A DNA stretch of 64,000 nucleotides from Rhizobium sp. Root274 (GTDB lineage Bacteria > Pseudomonadota > Alphaproteobacteria > Rhizobiales > Rhizobiaceae), in NCBI RefSeq assembly GCF_001429245.1, contig NZ_LMJE01000001.1, positions 1,545,564-1,609,563 on the forward strand. Reading direction: 5' to 3'. Numbering within the stretch: position 1 is the stretch's first letter; each line of letters opens with the position of its first letter. The notes under the pieces were generated by a model. It did not search any database, was not told the DNA's origin, and saw only the letters and a program-made list of their open reading frames with translations. A program made the translations under genes and the position numbers. Positions 45,308 to 54,672 of the stretch are shown here, piece by piece.

Positions 45308-45577
45308 ATGTCGATCACTGCAGAGCGCAAGGCCGCCCTCATCAAGGAATACGCAATCAAGGAAGGCGACACCGGTTCTCCGGAAGTTCAGGTCGCAATC
45401 CTGACCGAGCGTATCACCAACCTGACGGAACACTTCAAGGGTCACAAGAAGGACAACCACTCGCGTCGTGGCCTTCTGACCATGGTTTCGACCCGCCGTT
45501 CGCTTCTCGACTATGTCAAGAAGCAGGACGAGGCTCGTTACACCAGCCTGATCACCCGTCTCGGCATCCGCCGCTAA
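45308..45577 (+). CDS. rpsO: 30S ribosomal protein S15
   Basis: 89 residues, exact family length. Features: [40 protein letters not shown] and [12 protein letters not shown]. It is a primary 16S rRNA binder (h20-h22 junction) in 30S assembly. AAAGGA precedes the ATG. The 165-bp gap after truB probably contains its own promoter and a leader through which S15 often represses its own translation, but I do not see a diagnostic structure. Confidence 0.97.
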   Translation: MSITAERKAALIKEYAIKEGDTGSPEVQVAILTERITNLTEHFKGHKKDNHSRRGLLTMVSTRRSLLDYVKKQDEARYTSLITRLGIRR

Positions 45578-45584
45578 ACAGTTC

Positions 45585-45615
45585 CCGGCGGATCTTCGTC
45601 TCGAAGATCCGCCGG
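45585..45615 (+). other. Perfect 14-bp hairpin between rpsO and pnp
   Basis: CCGGCGGATCTTCG-tct-CGAAGATCCGCCGG, eight bases after the rpsO stop, with only a weak T run after it (TTGCCTTT). In enterobacteria the rpsO-pnp interval holds a terminator and an RNase III hairpin through which PNPase represses itself; this stem could serve either purpose. The remaining 270 bp before pnp show no other structure or gene that I can support. Confidence 0.6.
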
Positions 45616-45889
45616 TTGCCTTTCCGGGTCAGGCCAATGAACCCGACCCCCGTCCCGCGCATGGATTTGCCCGAGACGACTGACAGGCCGGATGGGCCGG
45701 TCCTGTCGATACCAACCGATGACCTGTCATGGGGCAGGATTGTTGGATGCTTCCGCGCCAAAGGCGAATTGCGGGATGACCCGCCGGATCCGAAGCCTCC
45801 CACTGTCTTGCCCGTGATCGCGTCAGCACATTGCAGATGCTGCGAGCCCCCTTCACCGGCGGCCCGGTGCTGCATATGAAGGACAAGAT

Positions 45890-48031
45890 ATGTTTGATGT
45901 TCACAGCGTTGAAATCGAGTGGGCAGGCCGCCCGCTGAAGCTGGAAACGGGCAAGATCGCCCGCCAGGCCGACGGCGCCGTTCTCGCCACCTATGGTGAA
46001 ACCGTTGTTCTCGCCACCGTCGTTTCGGCCAAGTCGCCGAAGCCGGGCCAGGACTTCTTCCCGCTCACCGTCAACTACCAGGAAAAGACCTATGCCGCCG
46101 GCAAGATCCCGGGCGGCTATTTCAAGCGCGAAGGTCGTCCGTCGGAAAAGGAAACGCTGGTTTCCCGCCTGATCGACCGCCCGATCCGCCCGCTCTTCCC
46201 GGAAGGCTACAAGAACGACACCCAGGTCGTCGTTACCGTCGTTCAGCACGACCTTGAAAACGATCCGGACATCCTGTCGATGGTTGCCGCTTCGGCTGCG
46301 CTGACGCTCTCCGGCGTGCCCTTCATGGGCCCCGTCGGTGGTGCACGCGTCGGCTACATCAACGGCGAATATGTTCTCAACCCGCATCTCGACGAGATGG
46401 ATGAATCGGTGCTCGACCTCGTCGTCGCCGGCACGTCGGACGCCGTTCTGATGGTGGAATCGGAAGCCAAGGAACTGAACGAAGACGTCATGCTTGGCGC
46501 CGTCATGTTCGGCCATCGCGGTTTCCAGCCGGTCATCGACGCGATCATCAAGCTTGCCGAAGTGGCTGCCAAGGAACCGCGCGAATTCGAACCGGAAGAT
46601 CATTCCGCTCTCGAAGCCGAAATGCTTTCGATTGCCGAAACCGAGCTGCGCGCCGCCTACAAGATCACCCAGAAGGCTGATCGTTACGCTGCCGTCGACG
46701 CCGTCAAGGCCAAGGTGAAGGCTCACTTCTTCCCGGAAGGCGAAGAGGCAAAATATTCGGCTGAAGTCATCGGCGCCGTCTTCAAGCACCTGCAGGCGAA
46801 GATCGTTCGCTGGAACATCCTCGACACCAAGAGCCGCATCGACGGCCGTGACCTGGAAACGGTTCGCGCCATCGTTTCGGAAGTCGGCATCCTGCCGCGC
46901 ACGCATGGTTCGGCCCTCTTCACCCGTGGCGAAACGCAGGCGATCGTTGTCGCCACGCTCGGCACTGGCGAAGACGAACAGTATGTCGATAGCCTGACCG
47001 GCATGTACAAGGAACGCTTCCTTCTGCATTACAACTTCCCGCCCTACTCGGTCGGTGAAACCGGTCGCATGGGCTCCCCGGGCCGCCGCGAAATCGGCCA
47101 TGGCAAGCTCGCCTGGCGCGCTATCCGCCCGATGCTGCCGTCGGCTGACCAGTTCCCCTACACGCTGCGTGTCGTCTCCGAGATCACCGAGTCGAACGGC
47201 TCGTCCTCGATGGCAACCGTCTGCGGCACTTCGCTTGCCCTGATGGACGCCGGCGTTCCCTTGGCAAAGCCGGTTGCCGGTATCGCCATGGGTCTCATCC
47301 TCGAAGGCGAGCGCTTTGCGGTTCTCTCCGACATCCTGGGTGACGAAGACCACCTCGGCGACATGGACTTCAAGGTTGCGGGTACTGCCGACGGCATCAC
47401 CTCGCTGCAGATGGACATCAAGATCGCCGGCATCACCGAAGAGATCATGAAGGTCGCTCTCGGCCAGGCCCAGGGCGGTCGCAAGCACATCCTCGGCGAA
47501 ATGGCGAAGGCACTGACCGAAAGCCGTGGCCAGCTCGGCGAATTCGCTCCGCGCATCGAAGTGATGAACATCCCGGTCGACAAGATCCGTGAAGTCATCG
47601 GTTCGGGCGGCAAGGTCATCCGCGAAATCGTCGAAAAGACCGGCGCCAAGATCAACATCGAAGACGACGGCACGATCAAGATCGCTTCGTCCTCCGGCAA
47701 GGAAATCGAAGCGGCCCGCAAGTGGATCCACTCGATCGTCGCCGAACCGGAAGTTGGCGTGATCTACGAAGGTACCGTTGTGAAGACCGCCGACTTCGGC
47801 GCCTTCGTCAACTTCTTCGGTTCGCGTGACGGCCTCGTGCACATCTCGCAGCTGGCGTCCGAGCGCGTTGCCAAGACCTCCGACGTCGTCAAGGAAGGCG
47901 ACAAGGTCTGGGTCAAGCTGATGGGCTTCGACGAGCGCGGCAAGGTTCGCCTTTCGATGAAGGCTGTCGACCAGACGACCGGCAAGGAAATCGTTGCTGA
48001 GAAGAAGGACGGCGAAACCGCCGCTGAATAA
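45890..48031 (+). CDS. pnp: Polyribonucleotide nucleotidyltransferase (PNPase)
   Basis: 713 residues. Two RNase PH domains separated by the helical domain: the first from [20 protein letters not shown], the second with the phosphorolysis site [20 protein letters not shown] and [20 protein letters not shown]. The KH domain ([20 protein letters not shown]) and S1 domain ([20 protein letters not shown]) close the protein. It is a phosphorolytic 3'-5' exoribonuclease and degradosome component. AAGGA precedes the start, and a strong terminator follows the stop. Confidence 0.97.
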   Translation: MFDVHSVEIEWAGRPLKLETGKIARQADGAVLATYGETVVLATVVSAKSPKPGQDFFPLTVNYQEKTYAAGKIPGGYFKREGRPSEKETLVSRLIDRPIRPLFPEGYKNDTQVVVTVVQHDLENDPDILSMVAASAALTLSGVPFMGPVGGARVGYINGEYVLNPHLDEMDESVLDLVVAGTSDAVLMVESEAKELNEDVMLGAVMFGHRGFQPVIDAIIKLAEVAAKEPREFEPEDHSALEAEMLSIAETELRAAYKITQKADRYAAVDAVKAKVKAHFFPEGEEAKYSAEVIGAVFKHLQAKIVRWNILDTKSRIDGRDLETVRAIVSEVGILPRTHGSALFTRGETQAIVVATLGTGEDEQYVDSLTGMYKERFLLHYNFPPYSVGETGRMGSPGRREIGHGKLAWRAIRPMLPSADQFPYTLRVVSEITESNGSSSMATVCGTSLALMDAGVPLAKPVAGIAMGLILEGERFAVLSDILGDEDHLGDMDFKVAGTADGITSLQMDIKIAGITEEIMKVALGQAQGGRKHILGEMAKALTESRGQLGEFAPRIEVMNIPVDKIREVIGSGGKVIREIVEKTGAKINIEDDGTIKIASSSGKEIEAARKWIHSIVAEPEVGVIYEGTVVKTADFGAFVNFFGSRDGLVHISQLASERVAKTSDVVKEGDKVWVKLMGFDERGKVRLSMKAVDQTTGKEIVAEKKDGETAAE

Positions 48032-48056
48032 GCGCGCTTTCGTTCGATCCAATCCG

Positions 48057-48084
48057 AGGCGCGGGAGATATCCCGCGCCTTTTT
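48057..48084 (+). terminator. Rho-independent terminator of pnp
   Basis: GGCGCGGGA-gata-TCCCGCGCC followed by TTTTT, 26 bp after the pnp stop. Confidence 0.88.
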
Positions 48085-48130
48085 CGTACGCCCCACAACC
48101 TGCACGTCCGCCCGAAGAGAAGACCAAGCC

Positions 48131-49147
48131 ATGAGCCACGACACGCTGAAGACCCTGTTTCATCCCTTTGCGACCGAAGCGGTTCCGCTGCCCGGCGCAG
48201 ATCAGCGCTTTCTCTTTCTCGGCGCCGAGGCCGGCTTCGCCAAGCCTGAGGGTTTCGAGGCGAAGCTCACGGTCGTGCAGGACTTCCGGCCAGAATTCCG
48301 ACGGCTGGAGATGAGCCACCAGAAGCCGGTGGCGACCGTCGACGGCGAAGATTTCGACGGTGCGCTGATCCTGTGCAGCAAACACAAGGGTCTTAACGAG
48401 GACCATATTGCCGAGGCGCTGCGTCGCGTGAAGGCGGGGGGCCTGATCATGATCGCGGGCGCCAAGGAAGAAGGCATCCTGCCGCTGCGCAAGCAACTCG
48501 ACCGGCTGGGCCTCTCGCCGGACTCGACGCCGAAATATCACGGCGTCGCCGTCTGGTTCTCCGTTCCCGCCGATATGTCGGCTGCGATCGCCGCGCTGAC
48601 GGCCAAGACCGTCATGATCGAGGGACGCTTCGAGACCAAGGCTGGCCTGTTTTCGCATGCCCATGTCGACGAGGGATCTGAATTGCTCGCGAGCCGTCTG
48701 CCGACGGACTTTGACGGCAATGCCGCCGATTTCGGCGCCGGCTGGGGCTATCTGTCGGTGATGCTGGCAGAGGCTTCCCCGCGAACCAACCGCATCGATC
48801 TGTTCGAGGCGAGCCATGCGGCGCTGGAGCATGCCAAGCGCAATCTCGCCCGCAACCATCCCGATCTCACCACGCGCTTCTTCTGGCAGGATCTGGCCGC
48901 CGAGCCGACCAAGGAGAAGTACGACCTCGTGATCATGAACCCGCCTTTCCACGAAGGGCATGCCGCCGAGCCTTCGATTGGTGCTGCGATGATCAAGGCG
49001 GCATTCGACGCGTTGCGCAATGGTGGCAGCCTGCTGATGGTTGCCAATCGCGGCCTGCCCTATGAGCCGGTGCTGGCGACCCATTTCAAGCAGCATGGCG
49101 AGGTCTGCCGCAATGCGCGCTTCAAGGTGCTTTGGGCCAAGCGCTGA
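48131..49147 (+). CDS. RsmC-like 16S rRNA methyltransferase
   Basis: 338 residues. There are two MTS-like halves as in RsmC/RsmD proteins. The N-terminal degenerate half contains GALILCSKHKGLNEDHIAEA. The C-terminal half is the catalytic Rossmann domain, with SAM motif I ADFGAGWGYLSVMLAEAS and the catalytic VIMNPPFHEG (NPPF of exocyclic-amine methyltransferases). It probably makes N2-methylguanosine in 16S rRNA (G1207 in E. coli) using SAM. It lies just beyond the pnp terminator, as an independent unit. Confidence 0.86.
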   Translation: MSHDTLKTLFHPFATEAVPLPGADQRFLFLGAEAGFAKPEGFEAKLTVVQDFRPEFRRLEMSHQKPVATVDGEDFDGALILCSKHKGLNEDHIAEALRRVKAGGLIMIAGAKEEGILPLRKQLDRLGLSPDSTPKYHGVAVWFSVPADMSAAIAALTAKTVMIEGRFETKAGLFSHAHVDEGSELLASRLPTDFDGNAADFGAGWGYLSVMLAEASPRTNRIDLFEASHAALEHAKRNLARNHPDLTTRFFWQDLAAEPTKEKYDLVIMNPPFHEGHAAEPSIGAAMIKAAFDALRNGGSLLMVANRGLPYEPVLATHFKQHGEVCRNARFKVLWAKR

Positions 49148-49263
49148 TCCGGTCCGGTTTCACGCCGGAGTGATAGCTTGACCAGGGGTGAGCGCTCGAC
49201 TCTGTGCGCGCCTTGCCTTACCATTTCATGCCAAGATCTTCCCTTTGGGCGACAGGGAATGGC

Positions 49264-50292
49264 ATGTCCGGTCGGAACCTCACCGATGAATTGACGACTG
49301 TGGCAGGCCTTGCCTCCGCCGTGGTCGTGCATGCACAATCCTACGGCATCGATATCAACCCCATTTGCAAGGCGCTGGAGATCGATCCGGCCTGTTTCCA
49401 GGACATGACGGCGCGGATCAGTCTCGATCGCCTGTGCCGGCTTCTGGAGGCCTGTGCGCTTCTCTCCAATGACGAGGCTTTCGGCGTGACCAGCGTCAAG
49501 GCCTACGAAGCAGGATCGACCGGTCCCTTCGGCTATGGCCTGATGTCGGCACCAACAGGGCTCGATCTCGTCCGCTTCCTCGACCAGCATATCCAATACG
49601 TTACCCATACCAGCTACTCCCGGCTGGTGACCGACGCGCAGGGCGCGCATCTGTCGTGGACGTTTGCGCCGATCATCGTCAAACGTGACCAGTATGTCGA
49701 CATGTCTGTCGGGCTCGTCATGCAGCGGGTGCGAGACTTGGCGGGCGCCACGGCAGATTTCGTCGAGGTGGAGCTCGAACGGCCACGACCGCGCAATCTC
49801 CAGCCCTTCCGGCACTATTTGTCAAAACGCGTCAGCTTCGGTGCCGGCATGAACTGCGTGCATTTTCCGCAGGCCTTTCTGGAGACCCACAATCCGACCG
49901 GCGACCGGCGGCTCTTCGAGCTGATGGACCTGCAGTGCCGGAGCCTGAGGCCCCCCACCGCTGAATTGCCAAGCGACTTTGTCGATCAGGTTCGACGACA
50001 TCTTCTGGTGCATGTTTCGCAGGACGACTATCCGCTTTCCGAGATCGCCCCCTATTTCGGCCTGTCGGAGCGGACGTTCCAGCGACGGCTGGCAGAACAT
50101 GGCACGAGCCTCAACGAACTTCGCGACGGCATCCGGCGGGATGTCAGCTACAATCTCCTGACCGAGAGCGAATTGCCCATTTCGGAAATCTGCTACCGGC
50201 TGGGCTATTCCGCGCCGAGTGCGTTCACCCGCTCGGTTACGCGCTGGTTCGGTTCGACACCGAGCGAAGTGCGGGAGCGAAAGTCGGCTTAG
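49264..50292 (+). CDS. AraC family transcriptional regulator (OruR/ArgR-type N-terminus)
   Basis: 342 residues from the ATG at 49264 with AGGGA upstream; an ATG at 49228 is possible. The N-terminal Arabinose_bd-like domain (PF12625 type) includes ALEIDPACFQDMTARISLDR and TGPFGYGLMSAPTGLDLVRF. The C-terminal double HTH has LSEIAPYFGLSERTFQRRLA and the signature ISEICYRLGYSAPSAFTRSV...GSTPSEVRER. The ligand and targets are unknown; no adjacent catabolic operon indicates one. The 200 bp downstream to the LuxR-type gene are non-coding and relatively AT-rich. Confidence 0.86.
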   Translation: MSGRNLTDELTTVAGLASAVVVHAQSYGIDINPICKALEIDPACFQDMTARISLDRLCRLLEACALLSNDEAFGVTSVKAYEAGSTGPFGYGLMSAPTGLDLVRFLDQHIQYVTHTSYSRLVTDAQGAHLSWTFAPIIVKRDQYVDMSVGLVMQRVRDLAGATADFVEVELERPRPRNLQPFRHYLSKRVSFGAGMNCVHFPQAFLETHNPTGDRRLFELMDLQCRSLRPPTAELPSDFVDQVRRHLLVHVSQDDYPLSEIAPYFGLSERTFQRRLAEHGTSLNELRDGIRRDVSYNLLTESELPISEICYRLGYSAPSAFTRSVTRWFGSTPSEVRERKSA

Positions 50293-50490
50293 AGGCTGAC
50301 TCCTTGACAAGAGCGACGGGATGCGGTGTCATCGGGACAGCCTGAAAAACAAGGCTCTCCATTAAGCGCTTTATTAGCGTGCGCCGATAAGTTTTTGGCG
50401 CTCAGGGTTAAGGACATTCCTCGCGATCTCCGTATAACCGCGCGCTGACGCCATGGCTTGCATGGCATTCTCCCATGGTACTTCCCAGCA

Positions 50491-50763
50491 ATGACAATGA
50501 TGATGACCGATCCCCATAAGGCGCTCGGGCAGGAGCCCGGTTTCTCCTTGCTGACCGACAGGGAAATTCGTTGTCTGCAACTCGTCGCAGAAGGCAAGCG
50601 GCTGGAGGATGCGGGCAATATCCTCGTGCTGTCACAGGAAGACGTCAGCAATGCACTGGCCTCCGCGCAGATCAAGCTCGAGGCGCGCAACCTGTTTCAC
50701 GCTGTCAGCATTGCCATGCTGATGGGTGTCATCAAGCACACCGATCCCTTTCAACCGAAGTAA
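50491..50763 (+). CDS. Short LuxR-type HTH protein without receiver or ligand domain
   Basis: About 90 residues; the start may be any of four close ATGs (50491-50503) and the Shine-Dalgarno is poor. The sequence FSLLTDREIRCLQLVAEGKR, then LEDAGNILVLSQEDVSNALA and IKLEARNLFHAVSIAMLMGV matches the LuxR/FixJ C-terminal HTH (LTxRE...V..GK), but no sensory domain precedes it. Stand-alone GerE-like domains in rhizobia may act as dimerisation partners or regulators. A good terminator follows. Confidence 0.7.
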   Translation: MTMMMTDPHKALGQEPGFSLLTDREIRCLQLVAEGKRLEDAGNILVLSQEDVSNALASAQIKLEARNLFHAVSIAMLMGVIKHTDPFQPK

Positions 50764-50803
50764 GCCGTGCTCCCACGGCTGGCGGACCACTTCGGATGGC
50801 GAT

Positions 50804-50833
50804 GGCCTGGTGCGGAAACGCGCCAGGCCTTTT
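50804..50833 (+). terminator. Rho-independent terminator of the LuxR-type gene
   Basis: GGCCTGGTGCG-gaaa-CGCGCCAGGCC (11 bp, one G-U pair, GAAA loop) followed by TTTT, 40 bp after the stop. Confidence 0.8.
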
Positions 50834-50920
50834 CCGTTGTTGGGTTGGACGCCTTCTCCAAACGACAATGGGGCAGCCGAAGCCACCCCATTTAAACGTC
50901 AGCAATTGCTCGCCTGAGCC

Positions 50921-52144
50921 TTAGCCGTTGTGGCGCTGGAAGACGAGCGTGGCGTTGGTACCGCCGAAGCCGAAGGAGTTCGACAGGACCGTGTCGATCT
51001 TGGCGTTGTCGATGCGCTTGCGCACGACCGGCACGCCTTCGAATTCCGGATCGAGTTCGGTGATGTGGGCGCTCTCGCCGATGAACTTTTCCTGCATCAT
51101 CAACAGGCCGTAAATCGATTCCTGCACGCCGGCGGCACCGAGCGAGTGACCAGTCAGTGACTTGGTCGACTGGATGTGCGGGATCTTATCGCCGAAGACT
51201 TCGCGGATCGCTCCGATTTCCTTCGAATCGCCCACTGGCGTCGAGGTGCCGTGGGTGTTGATGTAATCGACTTCGCCAGTGACAGTCGCCAGCGCCTGAC
51301 GCATGCAGCGGATCGCACCTTCCCCCGAGGGAGCGACCATGTCGTAACCGTCGGAGGTTGCGCCATAGCCGACGACTTCGGCATAGATCTTGGCGCCACG
51401 GGCCTTGGCATGCTCCAGCTCTTCCAGAACGAGAACGCCGGCGCCGCCTGCGATGACGAAACCGTCACGCGAGACGTCATAGGCGCGGGATGCCGTTGCG
51501 GGCGTGTCGTTGTACTTCGACGACATGGCACCCATGGCGTCGAACAGGCTCGACATAGACCAGTCCAGATCCTCATGGCCGCCGGCAAAGACCATGTCCT
51601 GCTTGCCCCACTGGATCATCTCATAGGCATTGCCGATGCAGTGCGCCGAGGTCGAGCAGGCGGACGAGATCGAATAGTTGACGCCGTGCAGCTTGAACCA
51701 GGTGGCGAGTGTGGCGGATGCCGTGGACGACATGGCCTTCGGCACGGCAAACGGGCCGATGCGCTTCGGGCTCTTGTTCTGGCGGACGATATCGGCGGCT
51801 TCGACGATCTGGCGGGTGGAGGGACCACCGGAGCCCATGATGATGCCGACGCGTTCGTTCTGCTGATAATCGGCGTCTTCGAGACCGGCGTCTGCAATCG
51901 CCTGCTTCATGGCGACATGGTTCCAGGCGCCGCCCTGGGACAGGAAGCGCATGGCGCGGCGATCGACCAGATCGGTCGGATCGAGCGTCGGCTTGCCCCA
52001 GACCTGGCAACGGAAACCGTTTTCGGCGAAATCGGGAGAAAAGGTGATGCCGGATTTGGCATCCCGCAGCGATGCGGTGACTTCGGCGGCATCGGCACCG
52101 ATGGAAGACACGATGCCAAGACCTGTTACTACAACCCGTCTCAT
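50921..52144 (-). CDS. fabB: 3-oxoacyl-ACP synthase I (beta-ketoacyl-ACP synthase)
   Basis: 407 residues. The thiolase-fold active site is complete: nucleophile Cys in [16 protein letters not shown] (about Cys163), His in [11 protein letters not shown] and His in [13 protein letters not shown]. The Phe gate [11 protein letters not shown] is at the C-terminus. The FabB assignment rests on sequence and on direct linkage to fabA, 43 bp upstream on the same strand. The pair makes unsaturated fatty acids by elongating cis-3-decenoyl-ACP. Confidence 0.94.
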   Translation of the reverse strand: MRRVVVTGLGIVSSIGADAAEVTASLRDAKSGITFSPDFAENGFRCQVWGKPTLDPTDLVDRRAMRFLSQGGAWNHVAMKQAIADAGLEDADYQQNERVGIIMGSGGPSTRQIVEAADIVRQNKSPKRIGPFAVPKAMSSTASATLATWFKLHGVNYSISSACSTSAHCIGNAYEMIQWGKQDMVFAGGHEDLDWSMSSLFDAMGAMSSKYNDTPATASRAYDVSRDGFVIAGGAGVLVLEELEHAKARGAKIYAEVVGYGATSDGYDMVAPSGEGAIRCMRQALATVTGEVDYINTHGTSTPVGDSKEIGAIREVFGDKIPHIQSTKSLTGHSLGAAGVQESIYGLLMMQEKFIGESAHITELDPEFEGVPVVRKRIDNAKIDTVLSNSFGFGGTNATLVFQRHNG

Positions 52145-52187
52145 CTCTCAGACCTTCTTCATGAACTTCAGGTGTGGACGGGGCCGA

Positions 52188-52703
52188 TCAGGCCGCCTTG
52201 TCCTTCGACAGACCGACACGCAGGTCGGTTGCCTGATAGATAGTTTCGCCATCGGCCTTTAACCAGCCGTCGGCGGTACCAAGAACCAGACGACCGCGCA
52301 TGACGCGCTTGAAGTCGATGCCGTATTCGAGAAGCTTGGTGTCCGGACGGACCATGCCCTTGAACTTTACTTCGCCGGTTGACAGTGCCATGCCGCGACC
52401 CGGCTCGCCGAGCCAGCCGAGGAAAAAGCCAGTCAACTGCCACATGCCATCGAGGCCGAGGCAGCCGGGCATGATCGGGTTGCCCTGGAAGTGGCAGGGG
52501 AAATACCAGTCGTCGGGACGGACGTCGTATTCGGCGCGGATGTAACCCTTGTCGAAGGCGCCGCCGGTTTCCGAGATGTCGGTGATCCGGTGGACCATCA
52601 ACATCGGCGGCAGCGGCAGCTGCGCATTGCCAGGGCCGAAGAGTTCGCCACGACCGCAGGAGAGGATTTCATCGTAATTGTAGCTGGATTGTCTCGTTGT
52701 CAT
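52188..52703 (-). CDS. fabA: 3-hydroxydecanoyl-ACP dehydratase/isomerase
   Basis: 171 residues from the ATG at 52703 with GGGGGAAG upstream. FabA hot-dog motif: [20 protein letters not shown], containing the catalytic His (about 71), and the Asp in CLGLDGMWQ. It dehydrates 3-hydroxydecanoyl-ACP and isomerises the double bond to cis-3. It is the first gene of fabA-fabB and divergent from irr across 273 bp. Confidence 0.95.
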   Translation of the reverse strand: MTTRQSSYNYDEILSCGRGELFGPGNAQLPLPPMLMVHRITDISETGGAFDKGYIRAEYDVRPDDWYFPCHFQGNPIMPGCLGLDGMWQLTGFFLGWLGEPGRGMALSTGEVKFKGMVRPDTKLLEYGIDFKRVMRGRLVLGTADGWLKADGETIYQATDLRVGLSKDKAA

Positions 52704-52930
52704 CGTTCTTCTTCTTCCCCCCTCTGCTTCACATGTCCGGACCCAATAGACCAAGACGGCGGCAAATTGAAGCCTTGCCGGTCACCGGCTATCGACGTAG
52801 CGCATCCCAGAGGCCGGTATTTCCTATTTCTTCTTCGTCGCATACAGGAAGCAAAAGACCATCACCAGACCCAATGGGCCTAAAAATCGGCGCTTGCAGG
52901 CCCCGTTTCGGCTTGTCCCCACCCAAACTA

Positions 52931-52959
52931 TTGAAACCGCCGGGTTTTGCGGCTATATC
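52931..52959 (+). promoter_or_regulatory. Sigma-70-type promoter of irr
   Basis: TTGAAA (52931-52936), 17-bp spacer, TATATC (52954-52959). The predicted start at about 52966 gives an unusually short leader to the ATG at 52977. No iron-control-element palindrome is seen between fabA and irr. Confidence 0.55.
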
Positions 52960-52976
52960 CGTCTCACGGCATAGAT

Positions 52977-53426
52977 ATGCTTGCAGACAACTGGAGTTCG
53001 TCTTTGACGATGGCATCCTGCCAGACCGGCATCGAGCTGAAACTGCGTCGTTCGGGCCTGCGCCCGACGCGGCAACGCATTGCGTTGGCAGGTCTTCTGT
53101 TTGCCAAGGGTGACCGGCATCTGACGGTGGAAGAACTGCATGAAGAGGCGATCGCCGCCGACTTCCCGGTTTCGCTGGCGACCGTCTACAACACGCTGCA
53201 TCAGTTCACGGAAGCCGGGCTGATCCGGGTACTCGCGGTCGAAAGCGCGAAGACCTATTTCGACACGAATGTGTCCGACCACCACCACTTCTTCGTCGAA
53301 GGTGAAAACACCGTTCTCGACATCCCCGTGAACAACATCTCCATCGAGAACCTGCCGGCACCGCCGCAGGGAATGGAAATTGCGCATGTGGACGTCGTTA
53401 TTCGGCTTCGCCCGAAACAGGCCTGA
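52977..53426 (+). CDS. irr: Iron response regulator Irr (Fur superfamily)
   Basis: 149 residues from the ATG at 52977; a TTG at 52947 would lie inside the promoter spacer. The winged helix has LRRSGLRPTRQRIALAGLLF and FPVSLATVYNTLHQFTEAGL. The C-terminal dimer domain has the His triplet VSDHHHFFVEGE (about 102-104), the secondary heme-binding site of rhizobial Irr. The N-terminal heme regulatory Cys-Pro motif of Bradyrhizobium Irr is absent; only a Cys (about 15) without Pro is found. Irr represses heme and iron-using genes under iron limitation. The fabA/irr neighbourhood is typical of Rhizobiaceae. Confidence 0.93.
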   Translation: MLADNWSSSLTMASCQTGIELKLRRSGLRPTRQRIALAGLLFAKGDRHLTVEELHEEAIAADFPVSLATVYNTLHQFTEAGLIRVLAVESAKTYFDTNVSDHHHFFVEGENTVLDIPVNNISIENLPAPPQGMEIAHVDVVIRLRPKQA

Positions 53427-53429
53427 TCT

Positions 53430-54065
53430 TCACATCACTTCATCCGGATGGCGGCCGGGCCTGCGCTTGTAGGTCGGGAAGGTCCAGCCGAAATAAAGCG
53501 CGCCACCGCGGATGATGAAGGCTGCGAGCACGCCGGCGAGCGAGGCGAGATACAGCGGTGCGCCCAGTTCATTCGCAAGCGTAAAGACCGCCGCTCCGGA
53601 TAGTGCCGCCGTGATGTAGATTTCCGGGCGCAGCAGGACGGAGGGCTCGTTGGCGAGCAAATCGCGGAGCACGCCGCCGAAACTTGCCGTCAAGGTTCCG
53701 GTGACGATCGCGATTGTTGGCGAGCCCGTGGCGGCCAGCCCCTTGACCGCACCCATGACGCAATAGGCCGAAAGACCGATGGCATCGAGCCAGATGAGCA
53801 GGCGATACCGCGATTCCACCAGATGGGCGGTGAAAAAGACCAGAGCGCCGACGGCACAGCAGACGAGGATGTAATTGGGATTAATCACCCAGAAAACGGG
53901 CGTACGCCCCAGAACGATATCGCGAACCGTGCCACCGCCGACGCCGGTTGCAACCGCAAAGAAGAGGAAGCCGATCATGTCGAGCTGCTTGCGGGAGGCC
54001 GCGAGCGCGCCCGTTGCAGCGAACAGGGCGACGCCGGCATAATCGAGATAAGACAACAGCGACAT
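53430..54065 (-). CDS. Trimeric intracellular cation channel family protein (UPF0126)
   Basis: 211 residues from the ATG at 54065 with GGGAGGGG. Two internal repeats, each with the UPF0126 glycine motif: ATGVGGGTVRDIVLGRTPVFW and LTASFGGVLRDLLANEPSVL. Seven TM helices are predicted. Prokaryotic TRIC proteins form K+-permeable trimers; some family members are linked to glycine or other transport. It converges on irr with a 3-bp gap and ends KRRPGRHPDEVM. Confidence 0.88.
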   Translation of the reverse strand: MSLLSYLDYAGVALFAATGALAASRKQLDMIGFLFFAVATGVGGGTVRDIVLGRTPVFWVINPNYILVCCAVGALVFFTAHLVESRYRLLIWLDAIGLSAYCVMGAVKGLAATGSPTIAIVTGTLTASFGGVLRDLLANEPSVLLRPEIYITAALSGAAVFTLANELGAPLYLASLAGVLAAFIIRGGALYFGWTFPTYKRRPGRHPDEVM

Positions 54066-54192
54066 AGGCCCCTCCCCTTGCACCCCTCCGGGACTGCACG
54101 GCTAGATTTGAATCACGCCGTTAACGCCGAGGCAAGCCGCAGGGGCTAGAGTTTCAGCACTTCCAGCGGCCATTTGATTCGGAGCACCGACC

Positions 54193-54666
54193 GTGTCGTT
54201 CCTCAAGCACCTGTTCATTGCTCTTACTATCGCGCTGTCCGCGTCTCATGCGGCGGCAGAGCAGGAACTGCTGAAAGATCCGGAAATGTACGAGAAGACG
54301 CATTACGCCAAGCGTTGCAGCGAGGTGAAATACGGTGCGGGCTTCATCGACCGGATCGACATCAACAATGACGGCATTCCGGACGCGGTGACCAATAGCA
54401 GCGAAATCATGTGCGATGGCGTGCGCGGTCCCGACTGCACCGCCGAGGGCTGCCCGTTCAACTTCTACCTCCAGGTCAAGGAGGGCGGCTATTTCATGAT
54501 CGCCACGGCGCAGATGTATTCCTATGACTTCATCAAGCGCTTCGGCAACATGGTCTTCGTGCTCAAGATGCATCCGCGCTATTGCGAGCGCGACGAAGGT
54601 GCCGAACCTTGCGAAATGACCGTGCGCGTGCGCGGAACCAAATTTCTGACGATCTCCAAGAAATAA
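54193..54666 (+). CDS. Exported protein with an EF-hand-like loop
   Basis: 157 residues from a GTG with GGAG upstream. The signal peptide is HLFIALTIALSASHAAA. The mature part contains DRIDINNDGIPDAVTNSSE, which matches the calcium-loop pattern DxNxDGxxD, and Cys residues at CSEV, MCDG, DCTAEGC, YCERD and PCEM that could form disulfides. No enzymatic family is recognised. Calcium binding is an inference from the loop. It converges with the YdcF gene, 6 bp apart. Confidence 0.68.
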   Translation: MSFLKHLFIALTIALSASHAAAEQELLKDPEMYEKTHYAKRCSEVKYGAGFIDRIDINNDGIPDAVTNSSEIMCDGVRGPDCTAEGCPFNFYLQVKEGGYFMIATAQMYSYDFIKRFGNMVFVLKMHPRYCERDEGAEPCEMTVRVRGTKFLTISKK

Positions 54667-54672
54667 GACGTC

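Noticed and set aside
45629-49096. A 1155-codon minus-strand open frame across pnp and the methyltransferase gene.
   Set aside because: It is antisense to genes with complete conserved domains and arises from high-GC codon bias; its translation has no recognisable domain. The same holds for the long antisense frames in rpsA (57560-59014), infB (42203-43645) and nusA (37744-40113).
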